A DNA stretch of 64,000 nucleotides from an uncultured Bacteroidota bacterium (GTDB taxonomy: Bacteria; Bacteroidota; Bacteroidia; Bacteroidales; P3), in the NCBI GenBank assembly GCA_902793295.1, contig CADBDA010000001.1, positions 186,001-250,000 of the forward strand. The letters are read 5' to 3'. Shown here piece by piece: positions 1 through 9,329 of the stretch. Within the stretch, counting starts at the first letter, position 1; each line of letters opens with the position of its first letter. The position numbers and the translations under genes were made by a program. The notes under the pieces are model-generated. The model saw nothing but the letters and a program-made list of their open reading frames with translations. It searched no databases and had not been told where the DNA came from.

Positions 1-2
1 AC

Positions 3-1856
3 CGACTGGGTCCGCAGGAGAACCTGCCGGACGACCTGGCCAACAACAAGGCCCGCAACAAATATTATATGTTGCCCCTGCTGTTGGGTATGCTCGGCCT
101 GATATACCATTGCATCAAGAACCGCAAGGACGCCTTTGTGGTCTTCCTGATGTTCTTCATGACCGGTTTGGCTATCGCCATCTACCTGAACATGCCGCCG
201 TGCCAGCCGCGTGAACGTGACTACGCTTTCGTGGGTTCGTTCTATTTCTTTGCGGTGTGGATCGGATTGGGCGTGTATGCCCTCTACGACTGGCTGTCGA
301 CCCAATTCGAGAAGAAGGAGCGTAACAACTACCTGATTGCCGGAGCCGCCTGCCTGGTGATGGGCTTCCTGTTCAATGGCGCGTGGTTCATCCTGGCGAT
401 GATAGGTGCTGCGCTGATTGTTGTCTCGGTGGTGCGGCTGCCGCGAAGTGTGGCGTTGCCGTTGGCCTTTGTGCTCACCATGTCGGTGCCGGTCATAATG
501 GGTGCCGAGAACTGGGACGACCACGACCGTTCGCAGAAGACGGCTGCGCGCGACTTTGCACGCAACTATCTGAATTCGATGAACAAGAATGGCGTGCTGA
601 TTACGTTTGGCGACAACGACACCTTCCCGTTGTGGTATGCCCAGGAAGTGGAGGAATGCCGTACCGATGTGCGCATTCTCAACTACACCCTTTCGGGCAT
701 GCATTGGTATGTGGAACAGCTGTACAACAAGCTGTACGAGTCGGATGCGCTGCCCTTCACGTTCCCCAAAGAAATGTATGGTTTGGGACATGAAATCTTC
801 GTGCTTGACCCCAACGGACAACGTATGGAGGTGACGGAGGCTTTGAAGACGGTACTTGCCAACCGCGACCGCTACGTGCGCAAGGACAACCGTTCGGACA
901 GCATCATCTACCTGCCCACCAACAAGTTCCAGATCACTCTCGACAAGCAGAAACTGGTAGCCAACGGCATTATCGACGCCGCCCAAGCCGACACGATACC
1001 CAATGTCATTGCGTTTGACGTCAACGTGAGCCGCGGCTACTTGATGCGCAACGAGATGATGATGCTTGACTTCTTGGGGACCAACCGCTTCGAGCGTACG
1101 GTATGCATCATGAATGTGAGCTATATCGCCAACGTGTTCCCGGTGGTGGATCACTACAGCATAGACGACGGCATGCTCTCGATGCTGGTGCCCTATCCGG
1201 TTACCGGTGGCGGGCTCTTCCATTACACGGAGCGCACCAAGGATTACTTCCTGAAAGGAGTGCGCCAGGAGGACGGCAGCTACGAACCCTTGAGATGGGG
1301 TAACCTGAACAAGGACATCTATGTGGATCCCGTCAGCGAGAATATGGCCGTTGTGCAGCGCCAGACGTTCACCATGCTGGCTTATCAGCAGGTGACGAAG
1401 GGCGACACGGCCACAGCCAAGCAGCTGATGGAGCAGAGCCGCACGTTCTTCCCGCAGAAGAATTTCCCCAGCAACCGTTTTTCGATGACGGCCCTCTACC
1501 TCTATGCCATGATAGGCGACGAGGTGAACGCCTACGAAACGATGTGCAATATCTTCAAGTACTACCACCAGCGCCTGGTATATGCCAAGCAGTTCCAAGG
1601 CGACAAGGCCATGGGCATGCGCCGCATGATGGACGACTGCTACAATACCCTCTACCAGCTGTTGCAATGCCGCCAACGTATGGCCTTCTACAACCCATTT
1701 ACGGGACGTGACGAGGGCTTGCGGCTGACCGAAGCCGGAGAGAAGGCATTTATAGCCGCTGGCAAGGACAATGCCGCACGGCTGAAGGAAATCGACAATT
1801 TCATTGCCAGCCCTGCCTATCAGGAAGTGATGATGGCATTGGCCAGCAGAAGATAG
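3..1856 (+). CDS. DUF2723 family membrane protein, C-terminal part (5' end outside window)
   Basis: The frame is open from base 3 and gives 617 residues; the start lies before the window. The first 120 or so residues contain hydrophobic membrane segments and the stretch PPCQPRERDYAFVGSFYFFA, typical of Bacteroidetes DUF2723 proteins, which resemble protein O-mannosyltransferases. The rest is a soluble, probably periplasmic region containing LITFGDNDTFPLWYAQEVE, another family signature. Exact substrate is unknown; a role in glycan transfer at the inner membrane is inferred from the family. A GC-rich hairpin follows the stop. Family call is confident, function is not. Confidence 0.85.
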   Translation, partial: RLGPQENLPDDLANNKARNKYYMLPLLLGMLGLIYHCIKNRKDAFVVFLMFFMTGLAIAIYLNMPPCQPRERDYAFVGSFYFFAVWIGLGVYALYDWLSTQFEKKERNNYLIAGAACLVMGFLFNGAWFILAMIGAALIVVSVVRLPRSVALPLAFVLTMSVPVIMGAENWDDHDRSQKTAARDFARNYLNSMNKNGVLITFGDNDTFPLWYAQEVEECRTDVRILNYTLSGMHWYVEQLYNKLYESDALPFTFPKEMYGLGHEIFVLDPNGQRMEVTEALKTVLANRDRYVRKDNRSDSIIYLPTNKFQITLDKQKLVANGIIDAAQADTIPNVIAFDVNVSRGYLMRNEMMMLDFLGTNRFERTVCIMNVSYIANVFPVVDHYSIDDGMLSMLVPYPVTGGGLFHYTERTKDYFLKGVRQEDGSYEPLRWGNLNKDIYVDPVSENMAVVQRQTFTMLAYQQVTKGDTATAKQLMEQSRTFFPQKNFPSNRFSMTALYLYAMIGDEVNAYETMCNIFKYYHQRLVYAKQFQGDKAMGMRRMMDDCYNTLYQLLQCRQRMAFYNPFTGRDEGLRLTEAGEKAFIAAGKDNAARLKEIDNFIASPAYQEVMMALASRR

Positions 1857-1897
1857 CCGACAGAAGACCGGATGACAATCCGGACACGCTTTGCAGG

Positions 1898-1926
1898 AGC
1901 GGCTTCCACGATTGGTGGGAGCCGCT
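1898..1926 (+). terminator. Hairpin terminator after DUF2723 gene
   Basis: Twelve-base arms AGCGGCTTCCAC and GTGGGAGCCGCT with a five-base loop, one mismatch, followed by TCTGCTTTTA. It lies 42 bases after the stop codon. Confidence 0.6.
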
Positions 1927-2063
1927 TCTGCTTTTATATGTGTGGGGAGATGGATGGACGTTTGATGGGAGGGGAGGTGGGGATTTGATGGGAGCGTGGG
2001 TTGGTGAGGGGGGGGAAAGAGACGATTTTTTCCCTTAATCGGCGGAAATTGAAATTCTTTTCG

Positions 2064-2071
2064 TATTTTTG
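2064..2071 (+). promoter_or_regulatory. -7 box (TATTTTTG) for the small gene at 2091
   Basis: Exact match to the Bacteroidetes TAnnTTTG box, 20 bases before the ATG; the leader would be very short. No well-spaced TTG is seen upstream. Confidence 0.5.
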
Positions 2072-2090
2072 CAAAAAATTATAACGTCCC

Positions 2091-2342
2091 ATGAAAGCAA
2101 AAAAGCCGGTGAAGAAAGTCAGAAAAATTACGGTTTCACTCTGCGAGCGTGATTTTGAGAAGATAACGGAATTGGCTCGCCAGCAGAATGTTGTGCGGCC
2201 GCTGGTGGCCAAAAGGTTGCTGCATGAACAGCTGGCGACCATAGAGATTGCCAAGCGCCAGAGCGACAGCAAAAACCAACTGGGGCTTTTCGATTCTTTG
2301 CAAATCAATATTTTCAACGAGACTTCGAAGACAGAGGAGTAA
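2091..2342 (+). CDS. Small basic protein, possible ribbon-helix-helix DNA-binding protein
   Basis: 83 residues. A lysine-rich start is followed by KITVSL and then predicted helices (ERDFEKITELARQQNV, RPLVAKRLLHEQLATIE), an arrangement like the strand-helix-helix of MetJ/Arc-type regulators. The end is acidic and unrelated. It has its own -7 box and sits just ahead of atpB, which also has its own promoter. I do not recognise the family; a DNA-binding role is only inferred from shape. A short unrelated protein is the alternative. Confidence 0.6.
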   Translation: MKAKKPVKKVRKITVSLCERDFEKITELARQQNVVRPLVAKRLLHEQLATIEIAKRQSDSKNQLGLFDSLQINIFNETSKTEE

Positions 2343-2382
2343 ACTTTAATCTGATTCTGTTTGGAGTTTCAATTTTTTTGTG

Positions 2383-2390
2383 TAACTTTG
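2383..2390 (+). promoter_or_regulatory. -7 box (TAACTTTG) of atpB
   Basis: Exact TAnnTTTG match. Transcription would begin near 2397, which rules out the upstream in-frame ATG at 2392 and supports the ATG at 2434. Confidence 0.6.
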
Positions 2391-2433
2391 CTTGCTAATA
2401 ACTGAAAAGAGTAATAGAATAAAACAACTGATA

Positions 2434-3681
2434 ATGATGCGATTGAAGATAATTCCCATGCTGCTGGCCGTGATAGCTTTCATGGCGGCAAGCTGTTCTT
2501 CTGCAGAAAAGGAGGAGGTCGATTCCGGTAAAATCATCATCGGGCACGTGACCGACTCGCACACATGGCACATACTTGACTACAAATCGTCGGACGGCAC
2601 GGAGCATCCGGTGGCCATCAATCTTCCGATAATCCTGATTGACGACGGCCATTTGGAAGTGTTCTCTTCCAAGCAGTTCCATCATGGCCACGCCATCTAT
2701 AAGGGCAAGAAGCACAGCTATGCCCTGGTGGGTGGTGGATTGGAGAAGGAGGAGATTGTTTGTGTGGCGGAAGATGGCGCTGAGGTGGCTTCCGAGGACG
2801 CTACGGAGGTCTCTTCTGAGGTTGCTACGGAGGTCTCTTCCGAGGTTGCTACGGAGGTCTCTTCCGAGGTTGCTGCTGAGGGCGAACCGCAAACGATTGT
2901 GGTGGGGGAGAAGGTCTACACGCTGTTGACGGATGGCGAGGGCAAGGTGCTCAAGCCGGTCGACATCTCCATCACGAAGACGGCGGCGGCCATCATGATT
3001 GCTGTGACGCTGCTGATTGTCATAGTGATAGCATCGGCGCGGAAATATAAGGTGCGTGGTGTCACGACGGCTCCTCACGGCATGCAGTCGCTTGTGGAGC
3101 TGCTGGTGCTGCATGTGCGCGACGGCATTGTGGCGCCCATTCTGGGACACAACACCAACCGCTTCTTGCCGTATCTGCTGACGCTCTTCTTCTTCATCTT
3201 CTTCTGCAACATATTGGGACTGATTCCCATTTTCCCAGCCGGCGCCAATATCACGGGCAACATTGCCGTGACAGCCATCTTGGCGCTGATCACTTTCTTC
3301 ATCACCAACCTGAAGGGCAACAAGCACTATTGGAAGGATATCTTCAACACGCCCGGCGTGCCTGCCTGGCTGAAGATTTTCCCGCTGATGCCGCTGGTTG
3401 AGCTGGTGGGTGTTTTCACCAAGCCCATCGTGCTGATGATCCGACTTTTTGCCAATATGACCGCCGGGCATATCGTCATCCTAGGCTTTGTGGTCATCAT
3501 CTTCATTCTCAGCAACAGCCTTGGAATGGCAGTAGGCGGCGCGGTGTCGGTTGTCTCCGTTGTCTTCGCCGTCTTCATCAGCTTGCTGGAATGCCTGGTG
3601 GCATATATCCAGGCGTTTGTCTTCACGATGCTTTCGGCCCTCTACATCAGCATGGCCGTTGAGGAGCCCGAGGAGGCATAA
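2434..3681 (+). CDS. atpB: F0F1 ATP synthase subunit a with N-terminal extension
   Basis: 415 residues; subunit a forms the proton half-channels against the c-ring. The membrane core shows LFFFIFFCNILGLIPIFPAG and the key arginine helix IRLFANMTAGH, plus a final helix pair ending ALYISMAVEEPEEA. The N-terminus begins with a signal-like stretch ending in AASCSS (lipobox-like) and a long polar region before the first core helix, as in other Bacteroidetes subunit a. Odd points: three perfect copies of the octad ATEVSSEV at residues 123-146, and no atpE, atpF or atpH next to it; pgk follows instead. Start chosen from the promoter position; ATG at 2437 is equally possible. Confidence 0.93.
   Translation: MMRLKIIPMLLAVIAFMAASCSSAEKEEVDSGKIIIGHVTDSHTWHILDYKSSDGTEHPVAINLPIILIDDGHLEVFSSKQFHHGHAIYKGKKHSYALVGGGLEKEEIVCVAEDGAEVASEDATEVSSEVATEVSSEVATEVSSEVAAEGEPQTIVVGEKVYTLLTDGEGKVLKPVDISITKTAAAIMIAVTLLIVIVIASARKYKVRGVTTAPHGMQSLVELLVLHVRDGIVAPILGHNTNRFLPYLLTLFFFIFFCNILGLIPIFPAGANITGNIAVTAILALITFFITNLKGNKHYWKDIFNTPGVPAWLKIFPLMPLVELVGVFTKPIVLMIRLFANMTAGHIVILGFVVIIFILSNSLGMAVGGAVSVVSVVFAVFISLLECLVAYIQAFVFTMLSALYISMAVEEPEEA
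2800..2871 (+). repeat. Three 24-base tandem repeats inside atpB
   Basis: Units of 24 bases at 2800-2823, 2824-2847 and 2848-2871; the last two are identical and the first differs at one base. A degenerate unit precedes them at 2779-2799. The unit is a multiple of three, so copy changes keep the frame. Confidence 0.9.
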
Positions 3682-3710
3682 CTGTTAGAAACCCATTAAA
3701 CCCCCATAAA

Positions 3711-4907
3711 ATGAAATCAATAAAAGACATCAATTTCAAAGGCCGTAAGGTGCTGCTTCGAGTGGACTTCAATGTGCCTGTGGACGACAATAAGAACATT
3801 ACCGACGACACCCGCATGCGCGAGTCGATGCCGACCATCAACAAGCTGCTTGCCGATGGTGCAGCCATCATCATCATGGCGCATTTCGGTCGTCCGAAGA
3901 AAGGCGGTTTCGAACCCGAACTGACGTTGGCACCTGTGGCCAAACACCTTGAGGAGCTGACGGGACGCACGGTGAAGTTTACGCAGGCCCTTCTTGGCAG
4001 CGGCGAACCCGAAGCCCTTGCAGCCGGCCTGAAAGACGGCGAAATACTGCTGCTGGAGAATATCCGCTTCTATCCGGGCGAAACCAAGGGCGACGAAGCC
4101 CTTGCGGAACAGCTTTCGAAACTGGGCGACTGCTACATCAACGACGCTTTCGGCGCTGCACATCGTGAGCACAGCTCCACGGCTGTCATCGCCAAGTTCT
4201 TCCCCAACGACAAATACTTCGGCTTCCTGATGGAGAACGAGGTGCGCAACCTTGAGAAGCTGATGCAGAACCCGCCGCGACCCTTCACCGCCATCATCGG
4301 CGGCAGCAAGGTGAGCAGCAAGATCGGCATCCTTGAGAACCTGCTTGACAAGGTCGACAATATGATCATCATCGGTGGTATGCGCTACACCTTCACCAAG
4401 GCCCTGGGCGGCAAGATCGGCAACTCGATTTGCGAGGACGACAAGCTTGACCTGGCCAAAGAGCTGATGCGCCGCATGGATGAGAAGGGCGTGAAGTACT
4501 ACCTGCCCGTTGACAGCGTGATTGGCGACAAGTTCGGCAACGATGCTAATACGCAGATTGTGCCCAGCGGCGAGGTTCCCGACGGCTGGGAGAGCATGGA
4601 TTGCGGCCCCGAGAGCTGCAAGGCCATCCGCGACATCATCTTGGGCAGCAAGACCATCCTCTGGAACGGACCTGCCGGTGTGTTCGAACTCGACACCTTC
4701 GCCAAGGGCACGCGCGACATCGCCCAGAGCGTTGCTGACGCTTGCAAGCAGGGCTGTTTTGCCGCCGTGGGCGGTGGCGACAGCGTGGCTGCCGTGAAGC
4801 AGATGCACCTGGCCGACCAGATGAGCTACGTCAGCACCGGTGGCGGCGCCATGCTCGAATACCTTGAAGGCAAAGTCCTTCCCGGTATCAAGGCCATCCA
4901 GGACTAA
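3711..4907 (+). CDS. pgk: Phosphoglycerate kinase
   Basis: 398 residues, the usual length. It converts 1,3-bisphosphoglycerate and ADP to 3-phosphoglycerate and ATP in glycolysis. Visible motifs: LLRVDFNVPV near the start, AHFGRPKKG, DCYINDAFGAAHREHSS, IIGGSKVSSKIGILENLLDK, WNGPAGVFE and the nucleotide-binding VGGGDSVAAV, ending with TGGGAMLEYLEGKVLPG. It starts 29 bases after atpB and may share its transcript; a strong hairpin follows. Confidence 0.97.
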   Translation: MKSIKDINFKGRKVLLRVDFNVPVDDNKNITDDTRMRESMPTINKLLADGAAIIIMAHFGRPKKGGFEPELTLAPVAKHLEELTGRTVKFTQALLGSGEPEALAAGLKDGEILLLENIRFYPGETKGDEALAEQLSKLGDCYINDAFGAAHREHSSTAVIAKFFPNDKYFGFLMENEVRNLEKLMQNPPRPFTAIIGGSKVSSKIGILENLLDKVDNMIIIGGMRYTFTKALGGKIGNSICEDDKLDLAKELMRRMDEKGVKYYLPVDSVIGDKFGNDANTQIVPSGEVPDGWESMDCGPESCKAIRDIILGSKTILWNGPAGVFELDTFAKGTRDIAQSVADACKQGCFAAVGGGDSVAAVKQMHLADQMSYVSTGGGAMLEYLEGKVLPGIKAIQD

Positions 4908-4933
4908 TGCATATTGACCCTTAATCCACCTTG

Positions 4934-4960
4934 AAGAGCAGCCCATGTGCGGCTGCTCTT
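4934..4960 (+). terminator. Terminator after pgk
   Basis: Perfect ten-base arms AAGAGCAGCC and GGCTGCTCTT with loop CATGTGC, 26 bases after the pgk stop. There is only a short T run. Confidence 0.65.
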
Positions 4961-5092
4961 TGAGAATGGAGCTCGCCCTAATTCGGCAAGAATAGTGGCA
5001 CCAGTCACCCTTTCTTGGAAGGGTCAGGTCATTATCATCATCATGTTATGACACCAACAAAAGTTTTTTCTTTTCTTTATAATTGATTACCT

Positions 5093-6460
5093 ATGAAAGC
5101 AATGAAACAATTTTTCTTTCTTTGTGTGGTGGCGCTGAGTTGCGTTTTTGCCGCCTGCGAACCGGATGAGGATACGCCCAATGACGCCAACGAGCTGACG
5201 GTGTCGCAAGTGGTAGGCACCTGGCAGTCGAACCATGTGCAAATCAACGCTGAAGATGCCCCCATCGAGATAAGCATTACCATGAATGAAGATGGCACGG
5301 GATACATCAACGACCCGAGCGAAGCGTTCCACTACACCCTTAGTGGCATGAATGTGTTGGTCACCCCTCAGAACGGCAACGTCACCCTGACCTTCACCAT
5401 CGAGTCGATTACCGAAACCGAGATGGTGCTGAGCGGCAGCACCATTCCCGGAACCGACCAGGTTGTTTCCTTCAAGGGCTGGTTCACCAAGGTGAACGGC
5501 AACGTGCCGGACGACAACCCCGGCAACCTCGGCATCAGCGCCCCCCAAGTGGTTCAAATCACGGCGCATACGATGACCATCACTTCGCACCTTACCGGTG
5601 ATGTGGAAAACTACCTGTCGCAATATCCCGAGCACACCTGCGGCTACATCTGGTGCCCTCAAAGCGAGGGACTTCCGACGATGAACAGCAATGTGGTGAC
5701 GGCCGAAGGAGACAATCTGACGGTGACCATCGGCAACCTTGAGGAGCTCTCGGGTTATCACGTATGCGCATGGTTGAAACTCACGCCTAACAGCACCCCT
5801 ATCATCAGCGATTACCGCATCTTTCTGACCGAGCAGGACAACACACCCGAATGGGTCGACCTCGGCCTTCCCAGCGGCCTGCTGTGGGCAAACCACAACT
5901 TGGGAGCAAACACACCCTATGAGCACGGCTTCTACTATGCCTGGGGCGAGACATCGCCAAAGAGCGACTACAGTAGTGGAACGTACATCTATACCCACGG
6001 AGATTCGCAGGACGTCACCAAATACTGCAGAAGAGAAGAAGACGGCTGGAACGGATACACCGACAACAGGAGCGTGCTTGAGCCTGGTGACGATGCCGCC
6101 ACGGTCAATCTGGGCAACGGAGCGCGCACACCTACTGTTGAAGAATGGGAAGAGCTGATGGACAACACCACCGCCGAGTGGCAGGTGATTTCAACCGACG
6201 GTCAAAATGTCATCTATGGAATCACACTTACTGCCAGTAACGGCAACAGTATTTTCCTGCCAGTTACAGGCGAAAAGGTTGGCACAACAATCATGGAGAA
6301 CCATGAAGGTAGCTATTGGTCCTCGACGCTTGCCCAGTATAACACGTCGTATCACGCAGAGATGTTCAATTTTTGGTCATCTAATGGCGCTCAAGTGGGG
6401 ATTTCGGCACGACCCCGCCCCACAGGCCTTGCCATCCGTGCGGTGCATGCCGGCCAGTAA
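5093..6460 (+). CDS. Lipoprotein with lipocalin-like and FISUMP-type domains
   Basis: 455 residues. A hydrophobic signal ends in VFAAC, a lipobox, so it is probably a lipoprotein. Residues about 35-145 look like a lipocalin-like beta domain (VVGTWQSNHVQINAEDAP). A middle beta domain follows. The C-terminal third starts WVDLGLPSGLLWANHNLGA and has YYAWGET and ARPRPTGLAIRAVH, the pattern of the FISUMP (Fibrobacter paralogous) domain common in Bacteroidetes surface proteins. Function unknown; surface exposure is inferred. Start could also be the ATG at 5102. Confidence 0.85.
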   Translation: MKAMKQFFFLCVVALSCVFAACEPDEDTPNDANELTVSQVVGTWQSNHVQINAEDAPIEISITMNEDGTGYINDPSEAFHYTLSGMNVLVTPQNGNVTLTFTIESITETEMVLSGSTIPGTDQVVSFKGWFTKVNGNVPDDNPGNLGISAPQVVQITAHTMTITSHLTGDVENYLSQYPEHTCGYIWCPQSEGLPTMNSNVVTAEGDNLTVTIGNLEELSGYHVCAWLKLTPNSTPIISDYRIFLTEQDNTPEWVDLGLPSGLLWANHNLGANTPYEHGFYYAWGETSPKSDYSSGTYIYTHGDSQDVTKYCRREEDGWNGYTDNRSVLEPGDDAATVNLGNGARTPTVEEWEELMDNTTAEWQVISTDGQNVIYGITLTASNGNSIFLPVTGEKVGTTIMENHEGSYWSSTLAQYNTSYHAEMFNFWSSNGAQVGISARPRPTGLAIRAVHAGQ

Positions 6461-6510
6461 TTGACGCCGAGCCCATAACGTGGAATTCCATTCGGAAAAA
6501 ATGAAAAAAA

Positions 6511-6542
6511 AACCGTACAGCAATACTGCTGTTCAGACGGTT
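6511..6542. terminator. Hairpin between lipoprotein gene and ygiQ-like gene
   Basis: Arms AACCGT...ACGGTT and ACAGCA...TGCTGT form a stem with a small bulge. A long A run precedes it on the plus strand, so the T tract would serve minus-strand transcription, although no minus gene lies here. Confidence 0.45.
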
Positions 6543-6642
6543 CGAAATGGTAGCAGTAGGATTATGGTTGCTTGCGGGCAACCAGTTCCTGCTGCTTCAT
6601 TTTAACGATAAGGGGCATCTCTGAAAAAACTAAAAGAAGACT

Positions 6643-8427
6643 ATGGGACATTTTTTGCCTATAACGTTGGAGGAGGTGAAGCGGCTGGGGTGGCCGCAGG
6701 TGGATGTGGTGCTGGTGACGGGAGACGCTTATGTGGACCATCCGTCGTTCGGCACCGCCGTCATCGGGCGGACGCTGGAGGCGGCGGGGTACCATGTGGC
6801 CATCATACCGCAGCCGAACTGGCGGGACGATTTGCGCGATTTCAGGAAGTTCGGTCGTCCGCGGCTGTTCTTTGGGGTGACGAGTGGGGCGATGGATTCG
6901 ATGGTGAACCACTACACGGCGGCACGGCGGTTGCGTCACGACGACGCCTATACGCCAGGTGGCGAGGCCGGATTCAGGCCTGACCGGGCGACGTATGTGT
7001 ATGCGCGGATATTGAAACAGATATACCCCGATGTGCCGGTGGTGATGGCCGGAATAGAGGCCTCGATGCGAAGGCTGGCGCACTATGACTACTGGGACGA
7101 CAAGCTGTTCCCGTCGATACTGATGGACACGCCGGCGGACCTGCTGAACTATGGGATGGGAGAGAAGACGACGCTGAAGATAGCCCGATTGTTGGACGAG
7201 GGGAAGGGGATAGCGGCCTGCAGGGAATTGCCGCAGGTGGCGTACAAGGTGCGGCGCGACGAGGTGGGAGACAAGAGCGGGAGCATAGAGCTGCATTCGT
7301 TTGAGGAGTGCCAGAAGAGCAAGCGCATGGAGGCGGAGAATTACCATATCATAGAGCGGGAGAGCAACAAGATAGAGGCATCGCGGCTGTTGCAGGCCCA
7401 TGGAGACAGCTATGTGGTGGTGAATCCGCCCGAGCCGCCCATGACCACCGAGGAAATCGACGCCAGTTTTGATTTGCCCTACCTGCGGTTGCCGCATCCG
7501 AAATACAAGAAGCGCGGGCCGATACCGGCATTTGAGATGATCAAGAACTCGGTCAACATCCATCGCGGCTGTTTTGGCGGCTGTTCGTTCTGCACCATAT
7601 CGGCCCATCAGGGCAAGCAGATAGCCAGTCGGAGCGAGCGTTCGATCATGGCCGAGGTGGAGCTGCTGACAAGGCAGGAGTACTTCCACGGGGTGATAAC
7701 CGACCTGGGCGGGCCGTCGGCCAACATGTACCGCATGGGCGGGAAAGACAAGACGTTGTGCCAGCGTTGTGCGCGCTACAGCTGCATACAACCCACGATG
7801 TGCAAGAACCTGGACGGCGACCATCGCCCGCTGGTGGCGCTGTACCGGAAGGCGGCGGGCGTGGCCGGGGTGAAGCACATCTACATAGGCAGCGGCATAC
7901 GGTGCGACCTTTTCACGAAAGACAACTACGGGTGGGAATATTTCGGCGAGGTGGTGCGGCACCACGTGAGCGGACGGTTGAAGGTGGCGCCGGAGCACAC
8001 GAGTGCGGCGGTGCTGAAGCTGATGCGGAAGCCCACGTTCGAGTTGTTCAGAGAGACGAAGCAGCGGTTTGACGAGATATGCCGACAGGCGGGGTTGCGA
8101 TACCAGCTGATACCCTACTTCATCAGCAGCCATCCCGGCTGCCGGCTGCAGGACATGGCCGAATTGGCGGTGCAGATGCAGCGGATGGGTTACCGGTTGG
8201 AGCAGATACAGGATTTCACGCCCACGCCGATGACGCTGTCGACGGAGATGTACTATACCGGCATCAACCCCGAGACGATGGAGCCCGTATACGTGGCGCG
8301 GCACCCCAACGAGAAGAAGGAGCAGAACATGCTCTTTTTCTACTACAAGCGGGAGATGCAGCCCAAGATACGGCAGGCGCTGCGCAACGCCCATTTGGAG
8401 CGGTATATCAAGATGCTGAAGTTGTGA
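6643..8427 (+). CDS. YgiQ family radical SAM protein
   Basis: 594 residues. The start GHFLPITLEEVKRLGWPQVD and VTGDAYVDHPSFG match the YgiQ N-terminal domain. The radical SAM cluster motif CFGGCSFC gives cysteines 310, 314 and 317 (CxxxCxxC), followed by SAHQGKQIASRSERSI. Later motifs include DLGGPSANMY, CxxC-rich CQRCARYSCIQPTMC and GSGIRCDL. The family's reaction is not established. The protein appears to lack the long C-terminal tail of proteobacterial YgiQ. Next gene begins 103 bases later. Confidence 0.92.
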   Translation: MGHFLPITLEEVKRLGWPQVDVVLVTGDAYVDHPSFGTAVIGRTLEAAGYHVAIIPQPNWRDDLRDFRKFGRPRLFFGVTSGAMDSMVNHYTAARRLRHDDAYTPGGEAGFRPDRATYVYARILKQIYPDVPVVMAGIEASMRRLAHYDYWDDKLFPSILMDTPADLLNYGMGEKTTLKIARLLDEGKGIAACRELPQVAYKVRRDEVGDKSGSIELHSFEECQKSKRMEAENYHIIERESNKIEASRLLQAHGDSYVVVNPPEPPMTTEEIDASFDLPYLRLPHPKYKKRGPIPAFEMIKNSVNIHRGCFGGCSFCTISAHQGKQIASRSERSIMAEVELLTRQEYFHGVITDLGGPSANMYRMGGKDKTLCQRCARYSCIQPTMCKNLDGDHRPLVALYRKAAGVAGVKHIYIGSGIRCDLFTKDNYGWEYFGEVVRHHVSGRLKVAPEHTSAAVLKLMRKPTFELFRETKQRFDEICRQAGLRYQLIPYFISSHPGCRLQDMAELAVQMQRMGYRLEQIQDFTPTPMTLSTEMYYTGINPETMEPVYVARHPNEKKEQNMLFFYYKREMQPKIRQALRNAHLERYIKMLKL

Positions 8428-8530
8428 GGGTGCAGGGAGCCGACCATCACGTAGACAACCTTCAAAAAAAACAGCATCGAGTAAACTATTTTCAAAACAG
8501 ACAATTGAAACCAAACAACCAACAAGAGTT

Positions 8531-9046
8531 ATGACATTACATATTTTTGCTTCCCGACTGGTGTTTGCCCTGGTTTGCGGCATACTGATAGGACTTGAAC
8601 GGCAGCTGCGTCAGCGTAGTGCGGGCCTAACCACCAACTCGCTCGTTTCGGTGGGAGCCTGCATCTTTATCCTTATCTCGGAGACGGTTATCTCCAATGC
8701 CATTGCCGATGGCGGACTGGTCAACAACGACAACCTTCGTGTTCTGGCACAAATCGTTACCGGTATCGGCTTTCTCGGCGCCGGTGTGATACTGCGCGAC
8801 GGTTTCACCATCCACGGTCTCAACTCCGCGGCCACGCTATGGTGTTCGGCAGCCGTCGGTTCGCTTTGTGGCTATGGATTCTGGCACGAGGCCATCATCG
8901 CCGTGTCGGTGATATTGTTCATCAACTGGGTGCTGAAGTTTATAGAGCATTATCTGGAGAATCATCAGAAAGACAATCCGATGGCAGACCCGTATGACAA
9001 GAGGGAGAAGGTGGAGACGGGTAAGGACGAGCAACGGGCACGGTAG
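8531..9046 (+). CDS. MgtC/SapB family membrane protein
   Basis: 171 residues with about four membrane helices. ALVCGILIGLERQLRQRSAG, TNSLVSVGACIF and TGIGFLGAGVILRDG are hallmarks of the MgtC/SapB N-terminal domain. The C-terminal soluble domain of longer MgtC proteins is absent; the end is a short charged tail. Members are linked to magnesium adaptation and to regulation of ATP synthase, but the role here is not shown. Confidence 0.9.
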   Translation: MTLHIFASRLVFALVCGILIGLERQLRQRSAGLTTNSLVSVGACIFILISETVISNAIADGGLVNNDNLRVLAQIVTGIGFLGAGVILRDGFTIHGLNSAATLWCSAAVGSLCGYGFWHEAIIAVSVILFINWVLKFIEHYLENHQKDNPMADPYDKREKVETGKDEQRAR

Positions 9047-9329
9047 GCGGCTCGGGGGCGGAAGAGATGAGGGGACGGGCGATTGACGATTGGGGCGAGA
9101 GGTCGGGCATGCATAAGCGCCCAATAGAAAAAAGTGCATGCGTACGCAACGAAATATAATTTATTTGTGTCTTATTGGTTATAAGCAATAACTTGTCGGT
9201 TAAAGATATAAGATAATAGATGATAAAAAGTCGGTAAGAAGCGAGCGTTGGGACAATAGGACGAAAGGAATATGTAAAAAAAATGATATTGTGAGGCAAA
9301 AGCAACTATATGGTCGTTTCCGCATAACA

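Noticed and set aside
6562..8583. 673-codon open frame on the minus strand
   Set aside because: It is the antisense of the YgiQ radical SAM gene, with no recognisable domain.
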